A stretch of DNA of 64,000 nucleotides, taken from assembly GCA_030696525.1 (NCBI GenBank), contig JAUYSB010000021.1, positions 31,166-95,165 on the forward strand, in the 5' to 3' direction. Below the pieces are notes generated by a model. The model saw nothing but the letters and a program-made list of their open reading frames with translations. It was not told the origin of the DNA and searched no databases. The position numbers and the translations under genes are program-made. Numbering within the stretch: the first letter of the stretch is position 1; every line of letters starts with the position of its first letter. The stretch is from Hydrogenophaga sp. Its GTDB lineage: Bacteria > Pseudomonadota > Gammaproteobacteria > Burkholderiales > Burkholderiaceae_C. Positions 40,014-49,181 of this stretch are shown here, piece after piece.

Positions 40014-41525
40014 TCAGGCCGCGGCGCTGTGGTTGAGCTGCGGCCGTGCCCGCAGTCGCAGCAGCAGCGGCACCACGAGCATGAGCACGGCCGCCACCCA
40101 CAAGCCCATGGCAATCGGGCTCTCAACCAGGATGGCGGCGTCGCCATTGCTGATGGACAGGGCGCGGCGCAGGTTCTGCTCCATCATGTCGCCGAGCACA
40201 AAGCCCAGGATCAGCGGTGCCATGGGCACGCCCTGCTTGCGCAGCAGGTAGGCGGCAAAACCCAGTGCGGTCATCAGCACCAGGTCGAAGGTGGTGGCGT
40301 GCACCGCGTACACGCCCACACTGCTGACCGCCACGATGCCGGGCACCAGCAGCCAGTTGGGCACGCTCAGCACCTTGGTGAACACACCCACCAGCGGGAT
40401 GTTCATCACCAGCAGGATCACGTTGGCGATGAACAGCGAGGCGATCAGGCCCCACACCAGGTCAGGCTGCTGGGTGAACAGCGCCGGGCCGGGCGTGATG
40501 TTGTAGAGCGAGAGCGCACCCACCATCACCGCTGTGGTGCCCGAGCCTGGCACGCCGAGCGTGAGCATGGGCACGAAGGAGCCGGTGGCGGCCGAGTTGT
40601 TGGCCGCCTCGGGCGCGGCCACGCCGCGGATGTCGCCCTTGCCGAAGGTGCCGTCCTTGTCGGTCAGGCGCTTTTCCATCGAGTAGGTCATGGCGCTGGC
40701 GATGGTGGCACCCGCGCCCGGCAGCACGCCCACCACAAATCCCACCACGCTGGAGCGCACGGTGCCCCACCAGGTGTGGGCCAGCTCCTTGAGGTTGAAC
40801 ATCATGCGCCCGGTCTGCGTCACCAGGCCGGTGCTGCTGTGGTGCTCCTGCAGCATCAGCAGCAGCTCGCTGATGGAGAACACGCCGATGACCACCACCA
40901 CAAACTGGATGCCGTCGGACAAATGGATATCCCCCCCAGTGAAGCGGTAGACGCCGGAGTTGGAGTCCAGGCCCACGCAGGACATGGAGAGGCCGATGAG
41001 GGCAGCCAGACCGGCCTTGACCGGTGCGTCGCCCATCAGGCCCGCGATGCAGGCGAAGGCAAAACACATCAGCGCGAAGTACTCGGCCGGCCCGAAGGAC
41101 AGCGCCCAGCTGGCCAGCAGCGGCGCGAACAACACGATGCCGATGGTGGCAATCAGCGAACCCACAAACGAGCTCCAGGCCGAGATGGACAGCGCCACGC
41201 CGCCCAAGCCCTGGCGCGCCATGGGGTAACCATCCAGCGCTGTCATGATCGCGCCCGCGTCGCCCGGCACGTTGAGCAGGATGGATGAGATGCGGCCACC
41301 GTACTCGCAGCCGATGTAGACGGCCGCCAGCAGAATCAGCGAGGTCTCGGCCGGCAGCTTCATGGCAAAGGCCAGCGGCATGAGGATGGCAACGCCGTTG
41401 ATAGGCCCCAGCCCCGGCAGCAGGCCAACGACGGTGCCGATGAGGCAGCCGATGGCGGCGATCAGCAGGTTGGTGGGGCTGAGCGCGACGCCAAAGCCCG
41501 CCACCAGGTGTTGCAGTATGTCCAT
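40014..41525 (-). CDS. tctA: Tripartite tricarboxylate transporter permease TctA
   Basis: GLLPGLGPINGVAILMPLAFAMK...AVYIGCEYGGRISSILLNVPGDAGAIMTALDGYPMARQG. Confidence 0.95.
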   Translation of the reverse strand: MDILQHLVAGFGVALSPTNLLIAAIGCLIGTVVGLLPGLGPINGVAILMPLAFAMKLPAETSLILLAAVYIGCEYGGRISSILLNVPGDAGAIMTALDGYPMARQGLGGVALSISAWSSFVGSLIATIGIVLFAPLLASWALSFGPAEYFALMCFAFACIAGLMGDAPVKAGLAALIGLSMSCVGLDSNSGVYRFTGGDIHLSDGIQFVVVVIGVFSISELLLMLQEHHSSTGLVTQTGRMMFNLKELAHTWWGTVRSSVVGFVVGVLPGAGATIASAMTYSMEKRLTDKDGTFGKGDIRGVAAPEAANNSAATGSFVPMLTLGVPGSGTTAVMVGALSLYNITPGPALFTQQPDLVWGLIASLFIANVILLVMNIPLVGVFTKVLSVPNWLLVPGIVAVSSVGVYAVHATTFDLVLMTALGFAAYLLRKQGVPMAPLILGFVLGDMMEQNLRRALSISNGDAAILVESPIAMGLWVAAVLMLVVPLLLRLRARPQLNHSAAA

Positions 41526-41526
41526 G

Positions 41527-41973
41527 TCAGTTGCCCCCCAACAGGGTGGCCAGCGGGCCGGCGGGCAACACCACGTCCAGCAGCTTGTCGAACAGCAGGT
41601 AGAGCACCCCGCCCAGCGCCGCGCCGCCGACGAGCGACTGCTTCCAGCTGCCGCCAAAGGCCATGCCCACGGGCACCGCCATCAGCGCCGTGGCCAGCGG
41701 AAAGCCCAGCCACTGGAACAGCAGCGCATAGGCCAGCACGGCGGCGGCGCACAGGGCGGTGGGCCTCCAGGGCACGCCGTGAAAGGCCTCGGCACCGGCG
41801 CTGGGCCGCAACACCAGCCACAAGCCCGACAGGCCCAGGCCACAGGCCAGCAGCAGCGGGAAGGCACGCGGGCCGACGGGTTCGTAAGAGATGGCGGCGG
41901 CGTAGTCGTGCGCGGCCCAGGCCATGGCGGCGGACGCAACAACACACACCGCTCCGAGGACGCGGTCACTCAT
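41527..41973 (-). CDS. tctB: Tripartite tricarboxylate transporter TctB family protein
   Basis: Small membrane protein between tctA and tctC; GPRAFPLLLACGLGLSGLWLVLRP, LGFPLATALMAVPVGMAFGG. Confidence 0.9.
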   Translation of the reverse strand: MSDRVLGAVCVVASAAMAWAAHDYAAAISYEPVGPRAFPLLLACGLGLSGLWLVLRPSAGAEAFHGVPWRPTALCAAAVLAYALLFQWLGFPLATALMAVPVGMAFGGSWKQSLVGGAALGGVLYLLFDKLLDVVLPAGPLATLLGGN

Positions 41974-42055
41974 GGGGAACTCCCTTGGAAAACAGAAGGC
42001 GGGCGACCCCAAAGGGTGGCGCCGCGGTGCAGGGCCGTGGCGGCCCTGCCGGGGA

Positions 42056-43042
42056 TCATTTGGCCTGCACGACGTTCAGGCCAAACTCTTCGGCCAGCTT
42101 GCGGTAGCCAGCCACCTGCTTCTTGACGTAGGCGTCCAGCGGCGCGCCGGTCAGGGCCATGGGGAACAGGCCACGTTCGTTGCGCAGCTTGTCGTAGGCG
42201 GGCGTGGCCATCAGCTTGCTGAAGGTGTCGACCCAGACCTTGTAATCAGCGTCGCTGACCTTGGGGCCGACGTAGAAGCCGCGCACGATGGGCCACTCCA
42301 CATCAAAGCCCTGCTCAGTGGCGGTGGGGATGTTGGCCATGTCACCGCTCAGGCGCTTGTCGTTCATCACCGCCAGGATGCGCACCTTGGCACCGGCTTT
42401 GATCTGCTGCCCGGCCTCTGCCGCGTCGCCGGTGAAAACATGGATGTGGCCACCCTGCAGCGCGGTCAGCGCCTCGCCGCCCCCTTCAAAGGCCACGTAG
42501 CGCATGGTCTTGGGGTTGACGCCGCCGGCGCGCGCGGTCAGCGCGGCCTTCATCCAGTCCTGGCTGCCCACGGTGCCACCCGCGCCCAGCACCACCTTGG
42601 TCGGGTCGGCCTTCATGGCGGCCATCACGTCCTTCAGTGATTTGAAGGGCGAATTTTCGGCCACCACCACGGCGCCGTAGTCGGTGCCGATGGCGGCCAG
42701 CCAGCGCACATCGTTCTCGGTGTAGCGGCCGAACTTGCCCTGTGCCAGGTTCAGCAGCGAACCGCCCGAGAAGGCGACGATGGCGTTGGCCGCGTCGGGC
42801 TTTTGCGCGATCACGGTGTTGTAGGCCACGGCGCCGATGCCGCCGGGCATGTAGGTCACGCGCATCGGGTCGGCGATGAACTTGCCGTCGTGCAAAGCGC
42901 TCTGCACCAGCTTGCAGGTGAGGTCGAATCCGCCGCCGGGCTTGGCCGGTGCGATGCACTCGGTCTTGTCGAGCGGGTTGGCGGCAGCGGCCAGTGCGGC
43001 GGCCGAGAGCGCGGCGGCGATGAATTTGGAAGCGATGCGCAT
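42056..43042 (-). CDS. tctC: Tripartite tricarboxylate transporter substrate-binding protein TctC
   Basis: ECIAPAKPGGGFDLTCKLVQSAL...VTYMPGGIGAVAYNTVIAQ. Confidence 0.93.
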   Translation of the reverse strand: MRIASKFIAAALSAAALAAAANPLDKTECIAPAKPGGGFDLTCKLVQSALHDGKFIADPMRVTYMPGGIGAVAYNTVIAQKPDAANAIVAFSGGSLLNLAQGKFGRYTENDVRWLAAIGTDYGAVVVAENSPFKSLKDVMAAMKADPTKVVLGAGGTVGSQDWMKAALTARAGGVNPKTMRYVAFEGGGEALTALQGGHIHVFTGDAAEAGQQIKAGAKVRILAVMNDKRLSGDMANIPTATEQGFDVEWPIVRGFYVGPKVSDADYKVWVDTFSKLMATPAYDKLRNERGLFPMALTGAPLDAYVKKQVAGYRKLAEEFGLNVVQAK

Positions 43043-43117
43043 GGAAGTGTCTCCTCGAAGGGGTGAAACGCTCGCAGCGGAATGTGCGGCGATGAGGGCA
43101 CTGTAGAAACTGGGCAC

Positions 43118-43154
43118 TTTCAGCGTGCTTTCAGGCCGCGCTGGAATTTTTCAG
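43118..43154 (-). promoter_or_regulatory. Three CTGAAA direct repeats upstream of tctC (candidate TctD sites)
   Basis: Minus strand CTGAAA at 43154-43149, 43134-43129 and 43123-43118; the last two are 11 bp apart. Confidence 0.4.
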
Positions 43155-43157
43155 GGT

Positions 43158-44612
43158 TTACCCGGACCTTTGGACGGTCGTCGGGCCCTGGACCACGTTG
43201 GCATCATCGCCAATCGCCAGCTTGATGCTCACCGTCAGGCCGCGCCCCTCGGTCCCGGCATCCACCCGCAAATCACCGCCATGTCGCGCGGCCACGGTGC
43301 GTGCGATCGCCAGCCCCAGGCCAGAGCCCTGCACCTTCGCCTGGCGACCCCGGAAGAAGCGCTCGCCCGCTCGTGCCAGTTCGCTGGGCGGCAGACCAGG
43401 GCCGTCGTCGACCACAAAAAAGTGCACATGCGTGCCATCTGTGGCCACCGAAAGCGTCACGTGACAACCGATGCCACCGTGGCGAATGGCGTTGTGCAGC
43501 ACGTTGGACAGCGCCTCATCCAACAAGCCGGACTCGCCACGGAAGGGCAACGTTGCCATAGGCGCATGAAGGCCCAGATCCACGCCGTGCTCGCGGGCAA
43601 CCGGCCACCAGCGACGCACAAGACCCTCGGCCAGGACCACCGCGTCCAGTGCCTCCAGTTCGGGCTCGGTGCTGTCGGCCTTGGCCAGTGACAGCATCTG
43701 GTTGGTCTGGCGAATGGTTTCGTCCAGTTGCTGGCGAATATTCGAAAGCACCTGACGCTGCGCCAACGGGTCGACCTCCCGCTGCGCATAAGCCACCTGC
43801 GTGGCCAGCGTCGTCAGTGGCGTGCGCAACTGGTGCGAGGCGTCGTCCACAAACTGACGACGCGCTTCGGTCTGCTCGCGATTGCGCTGGATGTGGTGGT
43901 TGATGGCACCCACCAGCGGCAGCAACTCAGCGGGGACACCGTCGCTGTCCATCGGTGTGAGATCGTGCGGTGGGCGGGCTTCGACGTCCTGGCGAAGCCG
44001 CGCGAGCGGCCGCATGGCCCATGCGATGGCGAGACCGAACAAGGTACTGGCCACCACCACCAGCATGAAATCGCGGGCCACCGACTGCAGCACCAGGCTG
44101 TGCTGGAAACCAGTGCGGGCTTCCAGCGTCTCAGCCACCTGGATCACCACACGTTGAGGCTCGGCATGTCCAGCCAGCGGGGTGGCCAGTTCACGTGCAT
44201 AACTGCCCACACGCACCAGTTCGCCAAAGTACTCGCCTTCGTGAAACTGCGGTTTGCCAGACAACAAGGGCTGGGCAGGCAATGGCAGGCCAGAGCTGCC
44301 GATTTCGACCAAGCCGTCTTCGGTGGCCACACGGTAGTAAACCTTGCCATTCGCAGTGAGCTCGAAGAACTCCAGCATGCGGTACGGCAACTCCACGCCC
44401 AGCCCACCACTGGCGGTGGAGATGCTGGAGTCGATGGACTTCACCGCACCGAGCAATGAGCGGTCGTATGCGCCGTCGGCCGCTTCGCTGGCGGTGCGCC
44501 AGGCCAGCCAGAGCTCGCCGCCAAACACCAGGAGCATGCCCGGAATCAACACGCTGAGCAGCTTGCGGCGGATGCTGCTCCCCAACCAGCGCGGCAGCCT
44601 CATGGCGGGCAC
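43158..44612 (-). CDS. tctE: Sensor histidine kinase (TctE-like)
   Basis: FVDDASHQLRTPLTTLATQVAYAQRE; HATPase VDDGPGLPPSELARAGERFFRG; adjacent to tctD. Confidence 0.9.
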   Translation of the reverse strand: MPAMRLPRWLGSSIRRKLLSVLIPGMLLVFGGELWLAWRTASEAADGAYDRSLLGAVKSIDSSISTASGGLGVELPYRMLEFFELTANGKVYYRVATEDGLVEIGSSGLPLPAQPLLSGKPQFHEGEYFGELVRVGSYARELATPLAGHAEPQRVVIQVAETLEARTGFQHSLVLQSVARDFMLVVVASTLFGLAIAWAMRPLARLRQDVEARPPHDLTPMDSDGVPAELLPLVGAINHHIQRNREQTEARRQFVDDASHQLRTPLTTLATQVAYAQREVDPLAQRQVLSNIRQQLDETIRQTNQMLSLAKADSTEPELEALDAVVLAEGLVRRWWPVAREHGVDLGLHAPMATLPFRGESGLLDEALSNVLHNAIRHGGIGCHVTLSVATDGTHVHFFVVDDGPGLPPSELARAGERFFRGRQAKVQGSGLGLAIARTVAARHGGDLRVDAGTEGRGLTVSIKLAIGDDANVVQGPTTVQRSG

Positions 44613-45268
44613 TCCAACAGGTAGCCCATGCCGCGCAAGGTCGTGATGCTGACCGGGGCGTTTTCAAGCCGCTTGCGCAGGCGGTGCACCAGAACCTCGA
44701 TGGCTTCGGGGTGCACGTCCTGCTCGTCGGAGAACACCCGCTCCAGCAGTTCGCGCTTGGACATCGCCTCTCCGCTGTGCTGGATCAGCGCACGCAACAC
44801 CGCATGTTCGCGCGGCGTGAGCGTGAGGGGTTCGTGCTGCAGTCGGAACTGTTTGGTGGCACTGTCGTAGCTGAGCGGACCACAGGCAAAGCGCGGGTGT
44901 TCATTGCCTCGCGAGCGGCGTATCAGTGCGATCAGTCGCGCTTCGAGTTCAGTGAGTTCAAACGGCTTGGTCAGAAAATCGTCAGCCCCGCCATGAAGGC
45001 AGCTGACCCGTTCTTTCAGTGAGTCCCTTGCAGTGAGTATCAGGACAGGAAGGGTTTCACCTGCTTCGCGCAGGTCATCCAGAACGTGGTGCCCTTCGAC
45101 GCCTGGCAAACCCAAATCCAGGATGAGTGCGTCATAACGTGTGGACTTGAGACTGCGACGCACCAGTCGTCCATCGTTGACCCAGTCAACCTGGAAATCG
45201 CTTTGCGCCAGTGCCTTTGTGAGCCAGTTGCCCAGCTCCGTTTCGTCTTCGGCGAGAAGCACTCTCAT
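44600..45268 (-). CDS. tctD: OmpR-family response regulator (TctD-like)
   Basis: MRVLLAEDETELGNWLTKALAQ...LDLGLPGVEGHHVLDDLR...winged-helix LTPREHAVLRALIQHSGEAMSKRELLERVF. Confidence 0.92.
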   Translation of the reverse strand: MRVLLAEDETELGNWLTKALAQSDFQVDWVNDGRLVRRSLKSTRYDALILDLGLPGVEGHHVLDDLREAGETLPVLILTARDSLKERVSCLHGGADDFLTKPFELTELEARLIALIRRSRGNEHPRFACGPLSYDSATKQFRLQHEPLTLTPREHAVLRALIQHSGEAMSKRELLERVFSDEQDVHPEAIEVLVHRLRKRLENAPVSITTLRGMGYLLECPP

Positions 45269-45552
45269 ATCAAACCCCATGACCAAAAGTTTCGGGAATA
45301 TAGCCGCGACGTGCGTGAGCGCAAGTGGTGATGTGTAAGGCGCTCACACCGCTGTCTGGCCATCGGCGTAACGAAAGGTGCTGACCGAGGGTATTCCCGA
45401 CAGGTGCGTGAAAGCCGACCGACAGGCTCCGATTTCTACGATCGCGCCCAAGATGGGGATGGCTCGGCACCGAGGACTCCATCGATCGGGGTGTGACCAT
45501 GACCACAGTGGCCACAACCAAACGCTGAATCCGTTCTCATCAGGAACCACAC

Positions 45553-46623
45553 ATGAAAAAAGCTTTGAGGCTGTCGCTTCTGGCCACTGCCACAACCGCA
45601 GCGGTGATCGCCATTGCCGCCTGCGGTGGCGGCGACGACGTTGCAGAAGCAGATGCGCCGACCAATGTTCGAATGACCTGGTTTGGCATCACCAACTGGC
45701 ACTACCAGGTCGGCGACCTGGGCATCATGTTGGACGGTGCAGTGGGTTTCCCAGCCAACGATCCCAATCCCGCGGTGGTGACCCGTGTGCACGACGCGCT
45801 CAAACTCAAGGGCGACGTGGACGTGGTGCTGTTGGGGCATCTGCACGGTGACCACTCGGTGGACACGCCTGAATGGGCCAAACAAACCGGCGCCCAGTAC
45901 TACGGCTCCAAGGCTGCTTGCGAAGAAGCCGTGACCTACGGCATCGCCGCAGACAAATGCTCGCCACTCTATGGCGGCGAAAAAGTGGAACTCAACAAAT
46001 TCGTGACGATGCGCGTCGTCCGCTGGGTGCACAGCATCGGTTGCGATCTGCTTCAAAACGGCGGTGGCATCGAGACCTTCGGCTACCTCTTCACCGCCAA
46101 AACGCCGGACAAGACGCTCACGTGGTACGTGACCGACAGCGGCGCCGGTGGGCGCGACCTGACGATCGATCAGGTCGATGCGGACGGCGTCAACCGGGGT
46201 GCACCGCTGACCAATCTCAGCAAGGCGGTCAGGGATGCAGGCATCAACGGCTTTGAGGTGTGGCAGGGCGGTCCGGAGTCCCGCGTTGTGAACCAGGCCC
46301 GCACCGTGGTGCCGGCCTTCAATGTCAAGTACTTCATGCCACACCACTTCGGGGCCAGAGGCGGGTTCAACATCCTGGGCGGGTTGCACTACCCGTACGT
46401 TGAAGACGAGATGCCCAAGCTGAAACAGCTGTTGATCGACAACAACGTGCCCCAGTTCTACTCGACCAACTTCTTCGATGCGTTTGTCTACGACAAGAAC
46501 GGCATTCGCTCGGTGGACAACGCCGAGGTGAAATTGGCCATGGGGTTGCCCGCTTCAGGCACGGGCCCCACGGTACAAGGTGTCAACCCCCGCGCTGGCC
46601 AGATGGAGTGCGCGAGTGACTGA
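45553..46623 (+). CDS. MBL-fold metallohydrolase lipoprotein
   Basis: Lipobox AIAACGGG; LLGHLHGDHSVDTPEWAK (HxHxDH); MPHHFGARGG. Confidence 0.87.
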   Translation: MKKALRLSLLATATTAAVIAIAACGGGDDVAEADAPTNVRMTWFGITNWHYQVGDLGIMLDGAVGFPANDPNPAVVTRVHDALKLKGDVDVVLLGHLHGDHSVDTPEWAKQTGAQYYGSKAACEEAVTYGIAADKCSPLYGGEKVELNKFVTMRVVRWVHSIGCDLLQNGGGIETFGYLFTAKTPDKTLTWYVTDSGAGGRDLTIDQVDADGVNRGAPLTNLSKAVRDAGINGFEVWQGGPESRVVNQARTVVPAFNVKYFMPHHFGARGGFNILGGLHYPYVEDEMPKLKQLLIDNNVPQFYSTNFFDAFVYDKNGIRSVDNAEVKLAMGLPASGTGPTVQGVNPRAGQMECASD

Positions 46624-47299
46624 TCGTGGCTCGGCCATGATCGAGGTGGTGGGTCTGCGGCACGACTACGGCAATGCGCCGGTGCTGCAGATCGATCACT
46701 GGACCCTCGCCAGAGGGGCGGTGTGCTGCGTCACCGGGCCCTCCGGGAGTGGCAAGACCACTTTCCTGGACATGCTCTGCGCGCTGCGCCGCCCCACGGC
46801 CGGCACGGTGTCCGTTGGGGGCGTCAGCCTGGCCGCGCTTGGCGAGCGGCAAGCTGACCGCTGGCGGGGTCAAACGGTGGGGGTCGTGTCCCAGGTGCCA
46901 CACCTCTTCGAATGGCTGAGTGCCCTTGAAAACGTCGAAATGTCGTCAACGATGGCGCGCGTGCCAGCCAGTCGCGCACGGGCACTGGCTTTGCTCGATC
47001 AACAGGGCATCGTGCATCTCGCAGACCAAAGAGCCGACCGGTTGTCAGTGGGTCAACGCCAACGGGTCGCGGTGGCCCGGGCACTGCTCCTGCAGCCACC
47101 TCTTGTGGTGGCCGACGAGCCGACAGCCAATCTGGACGATTTGGCTTGTGACGACGTTCTGGAAGCGCTGATGAAGGCATCGACCGAAGGTGGCACAACC
47201 ATCGTGCTGTCGTCTCACGACGACCGGGTCAAGCAGCGGATTGATCGTCGCTTGCATCTCACCGCCACAGTTGCCTCTCGGGGCACACGAAGAACATGA
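46616..47299 (+). CDS. ABC transporter ATP-binding protein (MacB/LolD type)
   Basis: GPSGSGKTTFLDMLCAL; LSVGQRQRVAVARALLLQPPLVVADEPTANLD; GTG start. Confidence 0.9.
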   Translation: MTDRGSAMIEVVGLRHDYGNAPVLQIDHWTLARGAVCCVTGPSGSGKTTFLDMLCALRRPTAGTVSVGGVSLAALGERQADRWRGQTVGVVSQVPHLFEWLSALENVEMSSTMARVPASRARALALLDQQGIVHLADQRADRLSVGQRQRVAVARALLLQPPLVVADEPTANLDDLACDDVLEALMKASTEGGTTIVLSSHDDRVKQRIDRRLHLTATVASRGTRRT

Positions 47300-48570
47300 C
47301 ACCGATCCAGCTGCTCCTTCGTCGACTGGCCTACCGCCCGGTCACCACTTGTCTGAACGTGTTGCTGATCACACTGGGTGTTGCCGCCATGACCACGGTG
47401 CTGCTGACGACCGAGCAGGTCGAGCGCGCGTTCGAGCGCAATGCCAGCCCGATCGACTTGATCATCGGCTCCAGGGGCAGCCCTCTTCAGATGGTGCTCG
47501 CGGGGGTGTACCACCTGGAGGCGCCGACACCCCCATTTCCCTTGGAGGCGACGGCATCCGTTGCATCAGATCCGTTGGTAAAAATGAGTGTGCCCATCGC
47601 CCTGGGTGACTCTCACGCCGGATTTCGCATCGTCGGAACCCAGCCCTCGGATTTGGTGGCGCTCTATGGTGGCTCGCTGGCATCCGGCGCGCTGCCGGTG
47701 CAATCGATGGATGCCGTGCTGGGCGCCGAGGTGGCAGACACCTTGAAGGTCGGGGTGGGGGACAGGTTTTTTGGCAACCACGGCCTCGCACAAGAAGGCG
47801 ACGTGCACGGCGACGCCGCCTACCGCATCACAGGCGTTCTGAATCGCGCGGGCTCGGTGATGGACCGCTTGATCGTGACGCCCTTGGACTCTGTCTGGCA
47901 ATCACATGGTCTTGCTGAAGAGCTTGCGGAACATGCACAGGCGGACCCCCATGAGGAGGAGCATGGGCATGACGCGACGGACCATTCAGATCAGGCACAC
48001 GGCGCAGGGGGCAGCCGTGCGGGTGTCACCGGACAGGTCAGTTTCCTGTTGCTGTCCTACAAGTCACCGCTCGCTGCAGCCACCTTGCCTGCAAAGGTCA
48101 AGGCGACCGAGAGCCTCCAGGCCGTCTCACCCGCCAAGGAAACCTCCCGGCTGCTGTCTTTGGTTCAGGTGGGGGCCGACAGCATTCGCGCCGTTGCGCT
48201 TGTCCTGCTGATGTGTGCCGCCTTGTCCATCTGTGCGGGTTTGCTGGGCTCATGGTCCGAGCGCCGCCGTGAGCTGGCTGTCATGCGGTTGCTGGGCGCG
48301 TCTAGGCTGCAAACCGCCCTCACGGTCGCACTCGAAGCGGCATTGAGCGCCATCATCGGCGTGGCTTTGGGACTGTTCACCGCCCATGCCGTGCTCGAAA
48401 GTTTGGGGCGGATGCTGCCTGCGTCAGCGCTCACCCTGACAGGTCAAACCTGGGCGCCTGCAGAGATGTACGTCGCCGGTGCCGCCACCCTCGCCGCAGT
48501 GCTGGGCGCCCTCGTTCCAGCACTGCTTGCCCATCGCACGCCGGTGGCCGATGTTCTCAGATCCGCCTAG
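47296..48570 (+). CDS. FtsX-like ABC transporter permease with His-rich insert
   Basis: LLRRLAYRPVTTCLNVLLITLGVAAMT...; C-term ELAVMRLLGASRLQTALTVALEAALSAIIG; insert AEHAQADPHEEEHGHDATDHSDQAHG. Confidence 0.9.
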   Translation: MTPIQLLLRRLAYRPVTTCLNVLLITLGVAAMTTVLLTTEQVERAFERNASPIDLIIGSRGSPLQMVLAGVYHLEAPTPPFPLEATASVASDPLVKMSVPIALGDSHAGFRIVGTQPSDLVALYGGSLASGALPVQSMDAVLGAEVADTLKVGVGDRFFGNHGLAQEGDVHGDAAYRITGVLNRAGSVMDRLIVTPLDSVWQSHGLAEELAEHAQADPHEEEHGHDATDHSDQAHGAGGSRAGVTGQVSFLLLSYKSPLAAATLPAKVKATESLQAVSPAKETSRLLSLVQVGADSIRAVALVLLMCAALSICAGLLGSWSERRRELAVMRLLGASRLQTALTVALEAALSAIIGVALGLFTAHAVLESLGRMLPASALTLTGQTWAPAEMYVAGAATLAAVLGALVPALLAHRTPVADVLRSA

Positions 48571-48579
48571 GAGGCTTAC

Positions 48580-49044
48580 ATGAATTTGCGCTCGATCTTT
48601 TCCCCTGGCACCTGGTTTCTGGGTGCACTGTTGGGTGTGTCACCGTGCTTGGCATGGTCGCAGGCGAGCAGCCATGGCGCGACCCAGACCATCACCTGGG
48701 AAAGCATGGCCATGGCAAAAAGCAAGCACAAGGACAAAAAATCAGGCGTTGAGTTCCCTGTTGTCTTGTCTGGCTTGAACGGGAAGCAGGTGAAGCTTCG
48801 AGGGTTCATGGTGCCGCTGGAGGCCAAGCCCGCACAAGTTCACTTTTTGCTGACGAGCAAGCCGCAGGATTGCGAGTTCTGCATCGAAGGCGGTCCCTCG
48901 TCGTATGTGGAAGTGAAATCCAGCGTTCCCCTCAAATTCTCGACCCAGCCGCTGAACTTGGTCGGTCGTTTTTTACTGCTCAAGGACGATCCATCCGGGG
49001 TGTACTACCGCCTGGTGGATGCTCGTCCCGCTTCCCAGCCCTGA
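48580..49044 (+). CDS. DUF3299 domain-containing periplasmic protein
   Basis: KQVKLRGFMVPLEAKPAQVHFLLTSKPQDCEFCIEGGPSSYVEV; signal peptide. Confidence 0.82.
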   Translation: MNLRSIFSPGTWFLGALLGVSPCLAWSQASSHGATQTITWESMAMAKSKHKDKKSGVEFPVVLSGLNGKQVKLRGFMVPLEAKPAQVHFLLTSKPQDCEFCIEGGPSSYVEVKSSVPLKFSTQPLNLVGRFLLLKDDPSGVYYRLVDARPASQP

Positions 49045-49104
49045 TGGAAGGCGCTGTGTGGCCAGGCGGCTCACATCTCTGGCTCGTGCGCGCCGGCACA
49101 GCGT

Positions 49105-49131
49105 GGAATAAATCCAGCCGCCGCGCGTTGT
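49105..49131 (+). promoter_or_regulatory. Candidate ECF promoter GGAATAA-N14-CGTTGT upstream of CsgG-like lipoprotein
   Basis: GGAATAA 49105-49111, CGTTGT 49126-49131. Confidence 0.75.
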
Positions 49132-49181
49132 GAGGTCATGCAGGGTGTTTTCCCTGCGAACCGACCCCACGGAGCACGGCC

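Noticed and set aside
45381-45400. Minus-strand GGAATAC...CGTTAC near 45388 as another ECF promoter
   Set aside because: Spacer is 17 bp after the heptamer and the -10 differs; does not fit the N14 rule
44600-49050. Horizontal-transfer island based on apparently lower GC/AT-richer codon use
   Set aside because: Impression only; no integrase, tRNA or repeats at the edges, and GC was not computed
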